This document shows positions 16,772-24,673 of a DNA stretch of 64,000 nt, piece by piece. Position numbers and translations under genes: made by a program. Below the pieces are notes generated by a model. That model made no database searches. It had not been told where the DNA came from and was given only the letters and a program-made list of their open reading frames with translations. How positions within the stretch are numbered: position 1 is the stretch's first letter; the number at the start of each line of letters is the position of its first letter. Source of the stretch: JAIBAC01 sp046331095 (lineage in GTDB: Bacteria > Actinomycetota > Acidimicrobiia > UBA2766); contig JAXLRM010000003.1 of the NCBI GenBank assembly GCA_046331095.1, positions 1 through 64,000 of the forward strand. The letters run 5' to 3'.

Positions 16772-18670
16772 ATGGGTTCGAACAGGCGACGGCTGCTCCG
16801 CGTGGGGGTGTTGGTCCTGTCGATCGGGGCGGTCCTGGCCGCGTGGGCGGCACCGGCGTCGGCGGCGACGACGGCGATCACCTCGGCGGGACCGCTCACA
16901 CGGGTCGAGATATCCGACGAGCTCAACTGCGCCGTGGACCACGTCGGCGACACCAGGCCCGAGTTCTTCGGCGACACGGCGTGCGCCACGCTCGCCGTCG
17001 TCGACGACGTGCTCTACGGGCCGACCGTCATCCCGGCCGGAAGCTCCGCGGCCCCCCGCACGTCGTGGACGGCGGTGGGCCAGAGCGGACCGACCGGTAC
17101 GGGCTCCGCCGGCGACCCGTTCGAGGTCGTGACCGTCGTCGCTGCCGGCGAGACGGGGATCACCCTGACCCAGACCGACAGCTACGTCGTCGGCCAGGAG
17201 TCGTACCGCACCGACGTCGCGGTGAAGAACACCTCGGGTGCTCCGAAGACCGTGAGGCTGTACCGGGCCGGGGACTGCTACCTCCAGGACAGCGACGTGG
17301 GCTTCGGCGCCGTCGACACCGGGACCGGGGCCGTGAGCTGTGTCGGCGTCGAGCCGGACTCGGACCCGCCCGTGCGCGGCACCCGCATAGAGCAGTGGTT
17401 CCCGATCAGCGCCGGCAGCCACTACATGGAGGACGACTTCGACATCGTGTGGGCCGCCGTCGGATCGCGCCAGCCGTTCCCCGACACGTGCAAGTGCAGC
17501 GACACGGACTACATCGACAACGGCGCCGGCCTGAGCTGGGACGTCGCGGTCGCGGCGGGCGCGACCGGGACGGTCTCGTCGCTGATCACCTTCTCGCCGG
17601 TCGGCAACGTCCCGCTCTCGACCACGAAGACCGCGGATGCCGCGCAGTCGGCCCCCGGTGCGGCGAACGGGTACACGATCAAGGTGTCGAACCCCAACAG
17701 CGCGGCGGTCACGCTCGACGCGATCACCGACACGCTCCCCGCCGGGTTCGCCTACACGGCGGGATCCTCGACCGGCGCGACGACGGCCGACCCGACCGTC
17801 AACGGCCAGACCCTGCGCTGGAGCGGGCCGTTCACCGTGCCCGAACACGGGGACCTGAGCCTCGCCTTCGGCGTGACCGTGTCGTCGACGCCGGGCACCT
17901 ACACCAACGAGGCCGGGGCCGAGTCCGCCGACTTCACGGTCGCGCCGACGGGGCCGACCGCCCCGGTCGAGGTGACCGGGGAGCCACCCGAGAACCAGGC
18001 GCCCGTGGCCCAGGACCAGGCCGTCGCCGTCGCCGCGGACACCCCCGAGCCGATCACCCTCGTCGCCACCGACGACGGCTTGCCGTCCCCGCCCGCCGCG
18101 CTCACCTACGCCGTGGTCACCGCACCGGCGCACGGCACGCTGTCGGGCAGCGCGCCCGCCCTCGTGTACACGCCCGACCCCGGCTACACCGGCGCCGACT
18201 CGTTCACGTTCAAGGCGAACGACGGCGCTCTCGACTCGAACGTGGCCACCGTCACCATCACCGTCGAAGGTGGCGGCGAACTCGCGCCGACCGACCTCTT
18301 CGCGATGAACGCGCTCTCGTGGCGCACCCGCGACGGCATGGTCGTCGTACCCCACGCGTGGGTGCACCTCACCGACGCCGGCACCGGCGAGGGCGTGGCC
18401 GGCCGCGAGGTCGTCCTCTCCGTCGGCGGCGAGGAGCTGTGCCGCGCCACGACCGGTCCCCACGGCTGGGCGCACTGCGGCGGCACCGTCGCGGGCGGTG
18501 CCGAGACCATCGCGGGCGGCTACGAGGCCGCCTTCGCGGGGGACGACACGTACGCGCCGAGCAGCGACCACGGGACCTTGTTCGAGCTTCGGCGCCGCTG
18601 CCACCACGGTCCCTTCTGGTGGCATCACTGGCACCACGGCAACGGGGACCACTGCTCGTGCCGGTCCTGA
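16772..18670 (+). CDS. Secreted modular surface protein with His/Trp/Cys-rich tail
   Basis: This 632-residue protein starts with a Sec signal (RRRLLRV core, cleavage near PASAA). After an approximately 270-residue region of unknown fold rich in Asp and Cys come a DUF11-like repeat (TTKTADAAQSAPGAANGYT, about residues 275-390), a cadherin/VCBS-like module containing VYTPDPGYTGADSFTFKAND, and an Ig-like module. It ends in RRRCHHGPFWWHHWHHGNGD followed by two more Cys, an unusual putative metal-binding tail. No sorting signal or TM anchor is visible. The ATG at 16772 follows AAGGGGAGG. Probably an adhesin-like cell-surface protein. Confidence 0.72.
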   Translation: MGSNRRRLLRVGVLVLSIGAVLAAWAAPASAATTAITSAGPLTRVEISDELNCAVDHVGDTRPEFFGDTACATLAVVDDVLYGPTVIPAGSSAAPRTSWTAVGQSGPTGTGSAGDPFEVVTVVAAGETGITLTQTDSYVVGQESYRTDVAVKNTSGAPKTVRLYRAGDCYLQDSDVGFGAVDTGTGAVSCVGVEPDSDPPVRGTRIEQWFPISAGSHYMEDDFDIVWAAVGSRQPFPDTCKCSDTDYIDNGAGLSWDVAVAAGATGTVSSLITFSPVGNVPLSTTKTADAAQSAPGAANGYTIKVSNPNSAAVTLDAITDTLPAGFAYTAGSSTGATTADPTVNGQTLRWSGPFTVPEHGDLSLAFGVTVSSTPGTYTNEAGAESADFTVAPTGPTAPVEVTGEPPENQAPVAQDQAVAVAADTPEPITLVATDDGLPSPPAALTYAVVTAPAHGTLSGSAPALVYTPDPGYTGADSFTFKANDGALDSNVATVTITVEGGGELAPTDLFAMNALSWRTRDGMVVVPHAWVHLTDAGTGEGVAGREVVLSVGGEELCRATTGPHGWAHCGGTVAGGAETIAGGYEAAFAGDDTYAPSSDHGTLFELRRRCHHGPFWWHHWHHGNGDHCSCRS

Positions 18671-18675
18671 GGGGC

Positions 18676-18691
18676 CCGGGCAGAGGCCCGG
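18676..18691. terminator. GC hairpin between convergent genes
   Basis: CCGGGC and GCCCGG form a perfect 6-bp stem with an AGAG loop in the 27-bp gap between the stop codons of the surface protein and ispH. No U-tract follows, so it is a candidate shared terminator. Confidence 0.4.
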
Positions 18692-18697
18692 TCGGAG

Positions 18698-19789
18698 TCA
18701 GTCCGGCTCGAGTGCGGCCAACACGTCGGCGGCGCTGCGCGACCGGTCCGAGTCGGCAGTGGCCGCCGGCCGTGTGCGGCCGGTCGTCGCTCCGACGAGA
18801 ACGTCGAGGGCACGGATCAGGTCGCGCAGCTCGCGGGGGAGCGGGAAGTACTCGTCCTCGTCGGTGACGCGGCCGAACTCCACCGTCCGCGGTGCGAGCC
18901 TCTCGACGACGGCGGCGACGACGCTCTCGGGCGCCGACGCGCCGGCGGTGACGACGACACGGCGGGCGCCGTCGAGGAGCGCGTAACCGACGTCGTCGGG
19001 GCCGTCGATGCGGACCGCGGCGGGCGCCCCTGCCTGGCGGGCGGTACGCACGAGCGCCTGGGTGTTCGACGAGTTCTCGCTGCCGATCACGAGCACGAGG
19101 TCGCAGTCCGCGGCGACGGCGCGCACGGCGGACTGGCGGTTCGTGGTCGCGAAGCACAGGTCGGAGCGGCCCGGGGTCCACAGGTTCGGGAAGCGCGCGC
19201 GTGCGCCGTCGAGGATCTCGGACCACTCGCCGTGGGCCAGCGTCGTCTGCGCCAGCAGCGCCACGGCGTCGGAGTCGGCGACTTCGAGCGAGTCGAGGTC
19301 GGACGCCCTCTCGACGAGGTGCATCGACTCGGGCGCCTCGGCCATCGTCCCGATCGCCTCGTCGTGGCCGGCGTGTCCGACGTAGATGACGTCGAAACCG
19401 GCCGCCGCACGCTTGCGCGCCTCGTGGTGGACCTTGGTCACGAGCGGGCACACCGCGTCGACCACCACGCCGCCACCCGCACGCGCGGCCGCGACGACCT
19501 CGGGCGCCGACCCGTGCGCCGACAGCATCAGCGCAGCACCCGCGGGCACCTCGGCGACGTCGTCGACGAAGACCACCCCGGCGGCCTCGAAGACGTCGAC
19601 CACGAGGCGGTTGTGCACGATCTCATGGTAGCAGTACACGGGCGGCTCGAAGATGCGCAGCATCCACCCGAGCGACTTGATCGCCATCTCGACGCCGGCG
19701 CAGAAGCCGCGCGGCTCGCACACCACGACCGTGTCGACGCCGCCGGAGCGATCGGGTGCGCTGCCCGTGGCGGCTTTTCCGGTGGTCAC
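18698..19789 (-). CDS. ispH: 4-hydroxy-3-methylbut-2-enyl diphosphate reductase
   Basis: This 363-residue Fe-S enzyme makes IPP/DMAPP in the last MEP-pathway step. The three cluster cysteines are in EPRGFCAGV, DAVCPLVTKVH and SDLCFATTNRQ; substrate-binding His residues are in YHEIVHN and SAHG. The GTG at 19789 is 7 nt after a minus-strand TACGCT (19797-19802), consistent with a leaderless message. About 40 C-terminal residues beyond the core are Asp/Ser/Arg-rich and not conserved in the family. Confidence 0.95.
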   Translation of the reverse strand: MTTGKAATGSAPDRSGGVDTVVVCEPRGFCAGVEMAIKSLGWMLRIFEPPVYCYHEIVHNRLVVDVFEAAGVVFVDDVAEVPAGAALMLSAHGSAPEVVAAARAGGGVVVDAVCPLVTKVHHEARKRAAAGFDVIYVGHAGHDEAIGTMAEAPESMHLVERASDLDSLEVADSDAVALLAQTTLAHGEWSEILDGARARFPNLWTPGRSDLCFATTNRQSAVRAVAADCDLVLVIGSENSSNTQALVRTARQAGAPAAVRIDGPDDVGYALLDGARRVVVTAGASAPESVVAAVVERLAPRTVEFGRVTDEDEYFPLPRELRDLIRALDVLVGATTGRTRPAATADSDRSRSAADVLAALEPD

Positions 19790-19796
19790 CGCGAGA

Positions 19797-19806
19797 AGCG
19801 TAGGCT
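19797..19806. promoter_or_regulatory. Shared bidirectional -10 element (AGCGTAGGCT)
   Basis: The minus strand reads TACGCT 7 nt before the ispH start and the plus strand reads TAGGCT toward the OYE gene; both hexamers share the central TA. This fits a symmetric bidirectional promoter serving both genes. Confidence 0.5.
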
Positions 19807-19839
19807 GGCCCTCGCTGCGGGCAACCGAGGAGATTGCGG

Positions 19840-21036
19840 GTGGAAGCCGACACGAACGACCTGTTCTCGCCGGTGCGCCTCGGCCCGGCGACCCTGCGCA
19901 ACCGCATCGTCAAGGCGGCCACGTTCGAGGGCATGACGCCCAAGGGCAACGTGTCCGACCTCCTCGTCGAGTTCCACCGCGGCTTCGCCCGCGGCGGCGT
20001 TGGCATGACGACGGTCTCGTACTGCTCGGTCGAGGCCCAGGGGCGCACGTTCCGCGACCAGATCCACATGCGGCCCGAGGTCGTCGGCGGGCTGCGCCGC
20101 GTCACCGACGCGGTCCACGCAGAGGGCGGCACCGCCGCGATCCAGCTCGGCCACGCCGGCTACTTCGCGCCCACCAAGCTCGCCGGGGGCCGCCCGGTCG
20201 GGCCGTCCGCGATGATCAGCCCGCACGCGCTCACGGTCAGCAGGGAGGCCACATCTGCCGACCTCGAACGGATGCGCGACGCGTACGTGAGCGCCGCGCG
20301 GCTCGCGATCGAGGCGGGCTTCGACGCGATCGAGGTCCACGCCGGCCACGGGTACCTGCTGAGCCAGTTCCTGAGCCCGTTCACGAACCGCCGCGACGAC
20401 GAGTACGGCGGGTCGATCGAGAACAGGGCGCGCTTTCCCCGCGAGGTCCTCTCGGCGGTGCGCGCCGAGATCGGCTCCGAGGTCGGCGTCTACGCCAAGC
20501 TCAACATGGCCGACGGCTTCGACGCGGGCCTCCAACCCGAGGACGGCGTCGCGGTCGCGCGCATGATCGAGTCGGACCGCAGCGTCGACGCCCTCCAGCT
20601 CACCGGCGGGTTCACGTCGAAGACGCCCATGTACCTGATGCGGGGCGACGTGCCGCTGCGCGAGCTCGCCGAGGACGAGCACAGCGCGATGCGCCGCGTC
20701 GGGATGCGGATGCTCGCCGGGTACTTCGCGGCCCCGTTCGCGTTCGAGGAGGGGTTCTTCCGGACCCTCGCCCGCCAGGTCCGCGCCGAGACCACGCTGC
20801 CGCTCATGCTCCTCGGAGGGATCACGCGCCTCGACACGATGGTCGAGGCCATCGCCGAGGGTTTCGCGTTCGTCGCGATGGCGCGGGCACTGCTGCGCGA
20901 CCCCGACTACCCGCGCAAGCTCGAGGCCGGCGAATCGAGCGAGTCGCTCTGTTTCCCCTGCAACAAGTGCATCACGACGATGAACCGCGGCGGCACCCGC
21001 TGCGTGTTCCGTGAGCCTTACGCCGCACCGGCCTGA
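19840..21036 (+). CDS. NADH:flavin oxidoreductase (Old Yellow Enzyme family) with 4-Cys C-terminus
   Basis: This 398-residue FMN TIM-barrel protein has the OYE features QLGHAGYFAPTK, EVHAGHGYLLSQFLSPFTNRR with active-site His residues, YGGSIENRARF and the phosphate-binding LLGGITRLDTM. It ends with CFPCNKC...C, the cluster motif of 2,4-dienoyl-CoA reductase-type enzymes, but lacks their C-terminal NAD(P)/FAD diaphorase domain. The GTG at 19840 is preferred over TTG 19834 because GAGGAG (19827-19832) is then well spaced. It likely reduces enoates or dienoyl thioesters. Confidence 0.82.
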   Translation: MEADTNDLFSPVRLGPATLRNRIVKAATFEGMTPKGNVSDLLVEFHRGFARGGVGMTTVSYCSVEAQGRTFRDQIHMRPEVVGGLRRVTDAVHAEGGTAAIQLGHAGYFAPTKLAGGRPVGPSAMISPHALTVSREATSADLERMRDAYVSAARLAIEAGFDAIEVHAGHGYLLSQFLSPFTNRRDDEYGGSIENRARFPREVLSAVRAEIGSEVGVYAKLNMADGFDAGLQPEDGVAVARMIESDRSVDALQLTGGFTSKTPMYLMRGDVPLRELAEDEHSAMRRVGMRMLAGYFAAPFAFEEGFFRTLARQVRAETTLPLMLLGGITRLDTMVEAIAEGFAFVAMARALLRDPDYPRKLEAGESSESLCFPCNKCITTMNRGGTRCVFREPYAAPA

Positions 21037-21073
21037 TCCCCGACCGCACGTGCTCCCTAGACTGGGGGCTTCC

Positions 21074-22375
21074 GTGCGGATCCGCATCGCTTCGATCGCC
21101 GCCGACTCGCCCGCTTGCGCATCCGGACTGCGCGCAGGCGACGAGATCGACACCGTCTCCGGCGTCCACCCCCGTGACGTCCTCGACTACGCGCGCCTGT
21201 CGGCGGATCCCGACGCCGACGCGGTCCTCGGCGACGGCCGCCGCGTGCCCGCCGCCGCGCTCAGCGGCGCGACCCTCGACGAGGCCGTCTTCGACGGCGT
21301 CAAGACGTGCGACAACCACTGCCCGTTCTGTTTCATCTACCAGCTCCCCAAGGACATGCGGTCGAGCCTGTACCTCAAGGACGACGACTACCGCCTCTCG
21401 GCGATGTACGGCAACTTCACGACGCTGTCACGCTTCACCGAAGCCGACCTCGAACGCGTCGTCGACGAGCGCATCGAGCCGCTCCACGTCAGCATCCACG
21501 CCACCGACCCGCACGTGCGCGCGGCGCTGCTGCGCAACCCCAAGGGCGGCATGAGCCTGCGGTGGCTGCGGGCCGTGCTCGACGCGGGCCTCGAGGTGCA
21601 CGGACAGGTGGTGTGCTGTCCCGGGCTCAACGACGGCGACGTCCTCGAGGCGACCCTCGCCGGGCTCCTCGCCGGGTACCCGGAGCTCGCGTCCGTCGGC
21701 GTCGTCCCGCTCGGGTTGAGCCGGTTCAACTCCGAGGACGGCCTGCGGGCGCCCACTCGCGCCGACGCGTGCGGGACCCTCGACGCAATCGACGCGTGGC
21801 AGCAGATCGCGCTCGGCCGCATCGGGCGCCGCCTCGTGTTCGCGTCCGACGAGTGGTACCTGCTCGCCGGGAGGGGCTTCCCCGCCACTGCCGACTACGA
21901 GGGCTTCCCCCAGCACGAGAACGGCATCGGCATGGCCCGCGCCCTCGAGGCCGACCTCACCCCGGCACCCGATCGCGCCACGGGGGCGCCTGCGTGGGGC
22001 TACCGCGCCGAACGTCAAGCGGCGTCCAACGCGCCGCGCCGTTCCGGCCGGGTGGCGCTCATGAGCGGCGCGCTCGGCGCCCGCGTCGTCGGCCCTCTCG
22101 TGGCGGGCCACGACGGCGTCGACGTGGTTGCGGTGCCGAACCGGTTCTTCGGCGGCAACGTCGGCGTCACCGGGCTCCTCACGGGGGCCGACCTCGCGGC
22201 CGCGATCGGGTCGCTCGACGCGGGTGTCGAGGCGGTCGTGCCCGACGTCGTCTTCCACGAGGGCCGCACCCTCGACGAGTGGACCGCGGACGACCTCGCC
22301 GCCAGCACGGGCCGCGGCGTGCGCGTCGTCACCACCGACGCCGCCGGCCTGCGCGCCGCCGTGGGCGCACAGTGA
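21074..22375 (+). CDS. DUF512 / PDZ-linked radical-SAM-like protein
   Basis: This 433-residue protein has an N-terminal PDZ-like segment (IAADSPACASGLRAGDEI), a CDNHCPFCF cluster motif suggestive of a radical SAM [4Fe-4S] site, and a C-terminal DUF512 region with VPNRFFGGNVGVTGLLTG. The family is conserved next to der in many Gram-positive bacteria; its function is not established. GTG 21074 is chosen over GTG 21011 (inside the previous gene) because TAGACT (21058-21063) and GGGGG lie just upstream. The stop overlaps the der start by GTGA. Confidence 0.85.
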   Translation: MRIRIASIAADSPACASGLRAGDEIDTVSGVHPRDVLDYARLSADPDADAVLGDGRRVPAAALSGATLDEAVFDGVKTCDNHCPFCFIYQLPKDMRSSLYLKDDDYRLSAMYGNFTTLSRFTEADLERVVDERIEPLHVSIHATDPHVRAALLRNPKGGMSLRWLRAVLDAGLEVHGQVVCCPGLNDGDVLEATLAGLLAGYPELASVGVVPLGLSRFNSEDGLRAPTRADACGTLDAIDAWQQIALGRIGRRLVFASDEWYLLAGRGFPATADYEGFPQHENGIGMARALEADLTPAPDRATGAPAWGYRAERQAASNAPRRSGRVALMSGALGARVVGPLVAGHDGVDVVAVPNRFFGGNVGVTGLLTGADLAAAIGSLDAGVEAVVPDVVFHEGRTLDEWTADDLAASTGRGVRVVTTDAAGLRAAVGAQ

Positions 22376-23703
22376 CCGCCGGGCTCGCGCGGGTCGCGAT
22401 CGTGGGACGGCCCAACGTCGGCAAGTCGACGCTGCTGAACCGCTTCGTGGGCCGTCGTGTCGCGATCGTGCAGGAGCGCCCCGGGGTCACCCGCGACCGC
22501 GGCGAGCACGAGGTCGAGTGGTGCGGGCGCCGATTCGTCGTCGTCGACACCGGCGGCTGGCGCGCACGGCCCGAGGAGCCGATCGAAGCCGCGATCAAGG
22601 ACCAGGCCGAACGCGCGATCGAGGAGGCCGACGCCGCCCTCTTCGTCGTCGACGCCCAGGTCGGCGTCACCGGCGAGGACGACGAGGCCGCCCGGCTCCT
22701 CCTCAAGGCGGGCATCCCGACGCTGCTCGTCGCCAACAAGGTCGACGGGCCCGTCGCGGACGCCGACCTGTCCGACCTCTACGGCCTCGGCCTCGGCGAG
22801 CCAGTCGCGGTGTCGGCCCTGCACGGTCGCTACTCGGGCGACCTGCTCGACAAGCTCGTCGCCGCCCTCCCCGAGGTCGAGGTGGCCGACGACGACGACG
22901 ACGTCGCGGACGCGTCGGTCGCGATCGTGGGCAGGCCCAACGTCGGCAAGTCGACGCTGTTCAACCGGGTCTGCGGCGACGAGCGTTCGATCGTGCACGA
23001 CATGCCCGGCACGACCCGCGACACCGTCGACACCCTCGTGGAGCTCGAAGGCGCCACGTACCGCTTCGTCGACACCGCGGGCCTGCGCCGGCGCGCCCGC
23101 GTCGACGACGAGACCGAGTACTACAGCCGTGTGCGCGCCCTGCACGCACTCGAACGCGCCGACGTGGCGCTGCTCGTGATCGACGCGACCGAGGGCGTCA
23201 CCTTCGCCGACCAGAAGGTCGCCGAGGAGATCCTCGACGCGGGCAAGGCCGTCGTCGTCCTCCTGAACAAGTGGGACCTCCTCGACGCCGACGCCAAGGC
23301 CGCCGCGACCGACGCCGTCGCCGACGAGCTGCGCTTCATGGACTGGGCGCCCGTCCTGCGCATCTCGGCGCTCACCGGCGCGAACCTGAAGCGCCTCGCC
23401 GCCACCTTGTCCCAGGTCCTCGGCGAGTACCGCCGCCGCGTGCCCACCCACGTGCTCAACAAGGTCGTCGAGGAGGCCCAGCAGCGCCACCCGCCGCCGC
23501 TCGTCAAGGGCAAGCGCCCCACGCGCATCCGCTACGCCACCCAGCCCCGCGCCGAGCCGCCGATGTTCGTGCTCTTCGGCAACCGCAGGCTGCCGACCGA
23601 GTACCTGCGTTACCTCGAACACCGGGTCCGGTCGCGCTTCGGATTCGCCGGCACCCCGGTGCGCATACGCGTCAAGGTCAACGACCCCAAGACGAAGGCC
23701 TGA
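22372..23703 (+). CDS. der: Ribosome biogenesis GTPase Der (EngA)
   Basis: This 443-residue protein has two tandem G domains, each with GRPNVGKST (residues about 9 and 186), DTGGW or DTAGL switch regions, and NKVDG or NKWDL specificity motifs. A C-terminal KH-like domain ends in RFGFAGTPVRIRVKV. It acts in 50S ribosomal subunit maturation. The GTG overlaps the DUF512 stop, so the two are translationally coupled. Confidence 0.96.
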   Translation: MTAGLARVAIVGRPNVGKSTLLNRFVGRRVAIVQERPGVTRDRGEHEVEWCGRRFVVVDTGGWRARPEEPIEAAIKDQAERAIEEADAALFVVDAQVGVTGEDDEAARLLLKAGIPTLLVANKVDGPVADADLSDLYGLGLGEPVAVSALHGRYSGDLLDKLVAALPEVEVADDDDDVADASVAIVGRPNVGKSTLFNRVCGDERSIVHDMPGTTRDTVDTLVELEGATYRFVDTAGLRRRARVDDETEYYSRVRALHALERADVALLVIDATEGVTFADQKVAEEILDAGKAVVVLLNKWDLLDADAKAAATDAVADELRFMDWAPVLRISALTGANLKRLAATLSQVLGEYRRRVPTHVLNKVVEEAQQRHPPPLVKGKRPTRIRYATQPRAEPPMFVLFGNRRLPTEYLRYLEHRVRSRFGFAGTPVRIRVKVNDPKTKA

Positions 23704-23706
23704 GCG

Positions 23707-24615
23707 ATGGACCACGCCGCCGCGCTCCCGAGCGGGGTCGTCGTGCGCGAGGTCGGGCCCCGCGACGGGCTCCAGAACGAGGACCCTGTCGGCGTCGACG
23801 ATCGCGTCCGCCTCGTCGACGCCCTGAGCCGGACGGGGCTGCGCCGCATCGAGGCGGGCGCGTTCGTGCACCCCGCGGCGATCCCGCCGATGGCGGGCAG
23901 CGAGGAGGTCTTCGCCCGCATCGACCGCGTGCCGGGGGTGGCCTACACCGCGCTCGTGCCGAACGTCCGCGGCGTCGAACGGGCCGTCACCGCGGGCGCC
24001 GACGAGGTCGAGGTCGTGGTCTCGGCGTCGACGACGCACAACCAACGCAACGTCAAGCGCAGCACGGCGGACTCGATGCGGGCCGTCCCCGAGCTCGTCG
24101 CCCTCGCCCACGAGGCAGCCATTCCGGTCCAGGGCATCGTCGCGACCGCGTTCGGCTGCCCCTACGAAGGCGACGTCGACCCCGCACGCGTCGCCGGTCT
24201 CGTCGCCGAGTACCTCGACGCGGGCTGCGACTCGATCTGCCTCGGCGACACGACCGGGATGGCGACGCCGACTCGGGTGTGGGACGTGCTCGCGCGCCTG
24301 CCCGAATGCGACCTCACGCTGCACCTGCACAACACCCGGGGGACCGGTCTCGCCAACGTCCTCGCCGGCCTCGAGGCGGGCGTCACCGGCTTCGACGCGA
24401 GCGTCGGCGGCATGGGCGGCTGCCCGTACGCGCCCGGAGCGACGGGCAACATCGTCACCGAGGACCTGGTGCACATGCTCGCCGACATGGGCATCGGGAC
24501 CGGCATCGACCTCGACGCGCTCGTCGCGTGCGCGGCGCTGGCCGAGGACATCGTCGGGCGCGAGCTGCCGAGCCAGGTACTGCGGGCGGGGCCGCGCCTG
24601 GGCCATCCCCACTAG
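23707..24615 (+). CDS. Hydroxymethylglutaryl-CoA lyase
   Basis: This 302-residue DRE-TIM metallolyase has VREVGPRDGLQNE at the N-terminus, the metal His pair in LHLHNTRGTG, and the catalytic-loop Cys in VGGMGGCPYAPGATGN. It cleaves HMG-CoA to acetyl-CoA and acetoacetate in leucine degradation. It starts 3 nt after der. The acyl-CoA carboxylase beta gene follows, so a branched-chain or leucine catabolic role is likely. Its stop codon lies within a 12-bp palindrome. Confidence 0.9.
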   Translation: MDHAAALPSGVVVREVGPRDGLQNEDPVGVDDRVRLVDALSRTGLRRIEAGAFVHPAAIPPMAGSEEVFARIDRVPGVAYTALVPNVRGVERAVTAGADEVEVVVSASTTHNQRNVKRSTADSMRAVPELVALAHEAAIPVQGIVATAFGCPYEGDVDPARVAGLVAEYLDAGCDSICLGDTTGMATPTRVWDVLARLPECDLTLHLHNTRGTGLANVLAGLEAGVTGFDASVGGMGGCPYAPGATGNIVTEDLVHMLADMGIGTGIDLDALVACAALAEDIVGRELPSQVLRAGPRLGHPH

Positions 24616-24662
24616 TGGGTGGCCCATAGCGCTCGGCGTTGTGTTGTGGGCCGCCCCACTAG
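24608..24662. promoter_or_regulatory. Palindromic operator-like region before the carboxylase gene
   Basis: CCCACTAGTGGG (24608-24619) is a perfect palindrome over the lyase stop codon. Its half CCCACTAG recurs at 24655-24662, and GGTGGCCC / GGGCCGCC add a longer inverted repeat. The second half-site overlaps TAGCTT (24660-24665), the likely -10 of the next gene, so a repressor binding here could control it. Confidence 0.45.
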
Positions 24663-24673
24663 CTTCGAGGCCG

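Noticed and set aside
15229..18867. Very long open frames antisense or out of frame to real genes, such as a 1212-codon plus-strand frame here and a 1061-codon minus-strand frame at 15467-18652
   Set aside because: They cross several genes with clear motifs and read as Arg/Ala/Gly/Pro-rich low complexity, as expected for shadow frames at this GC content.
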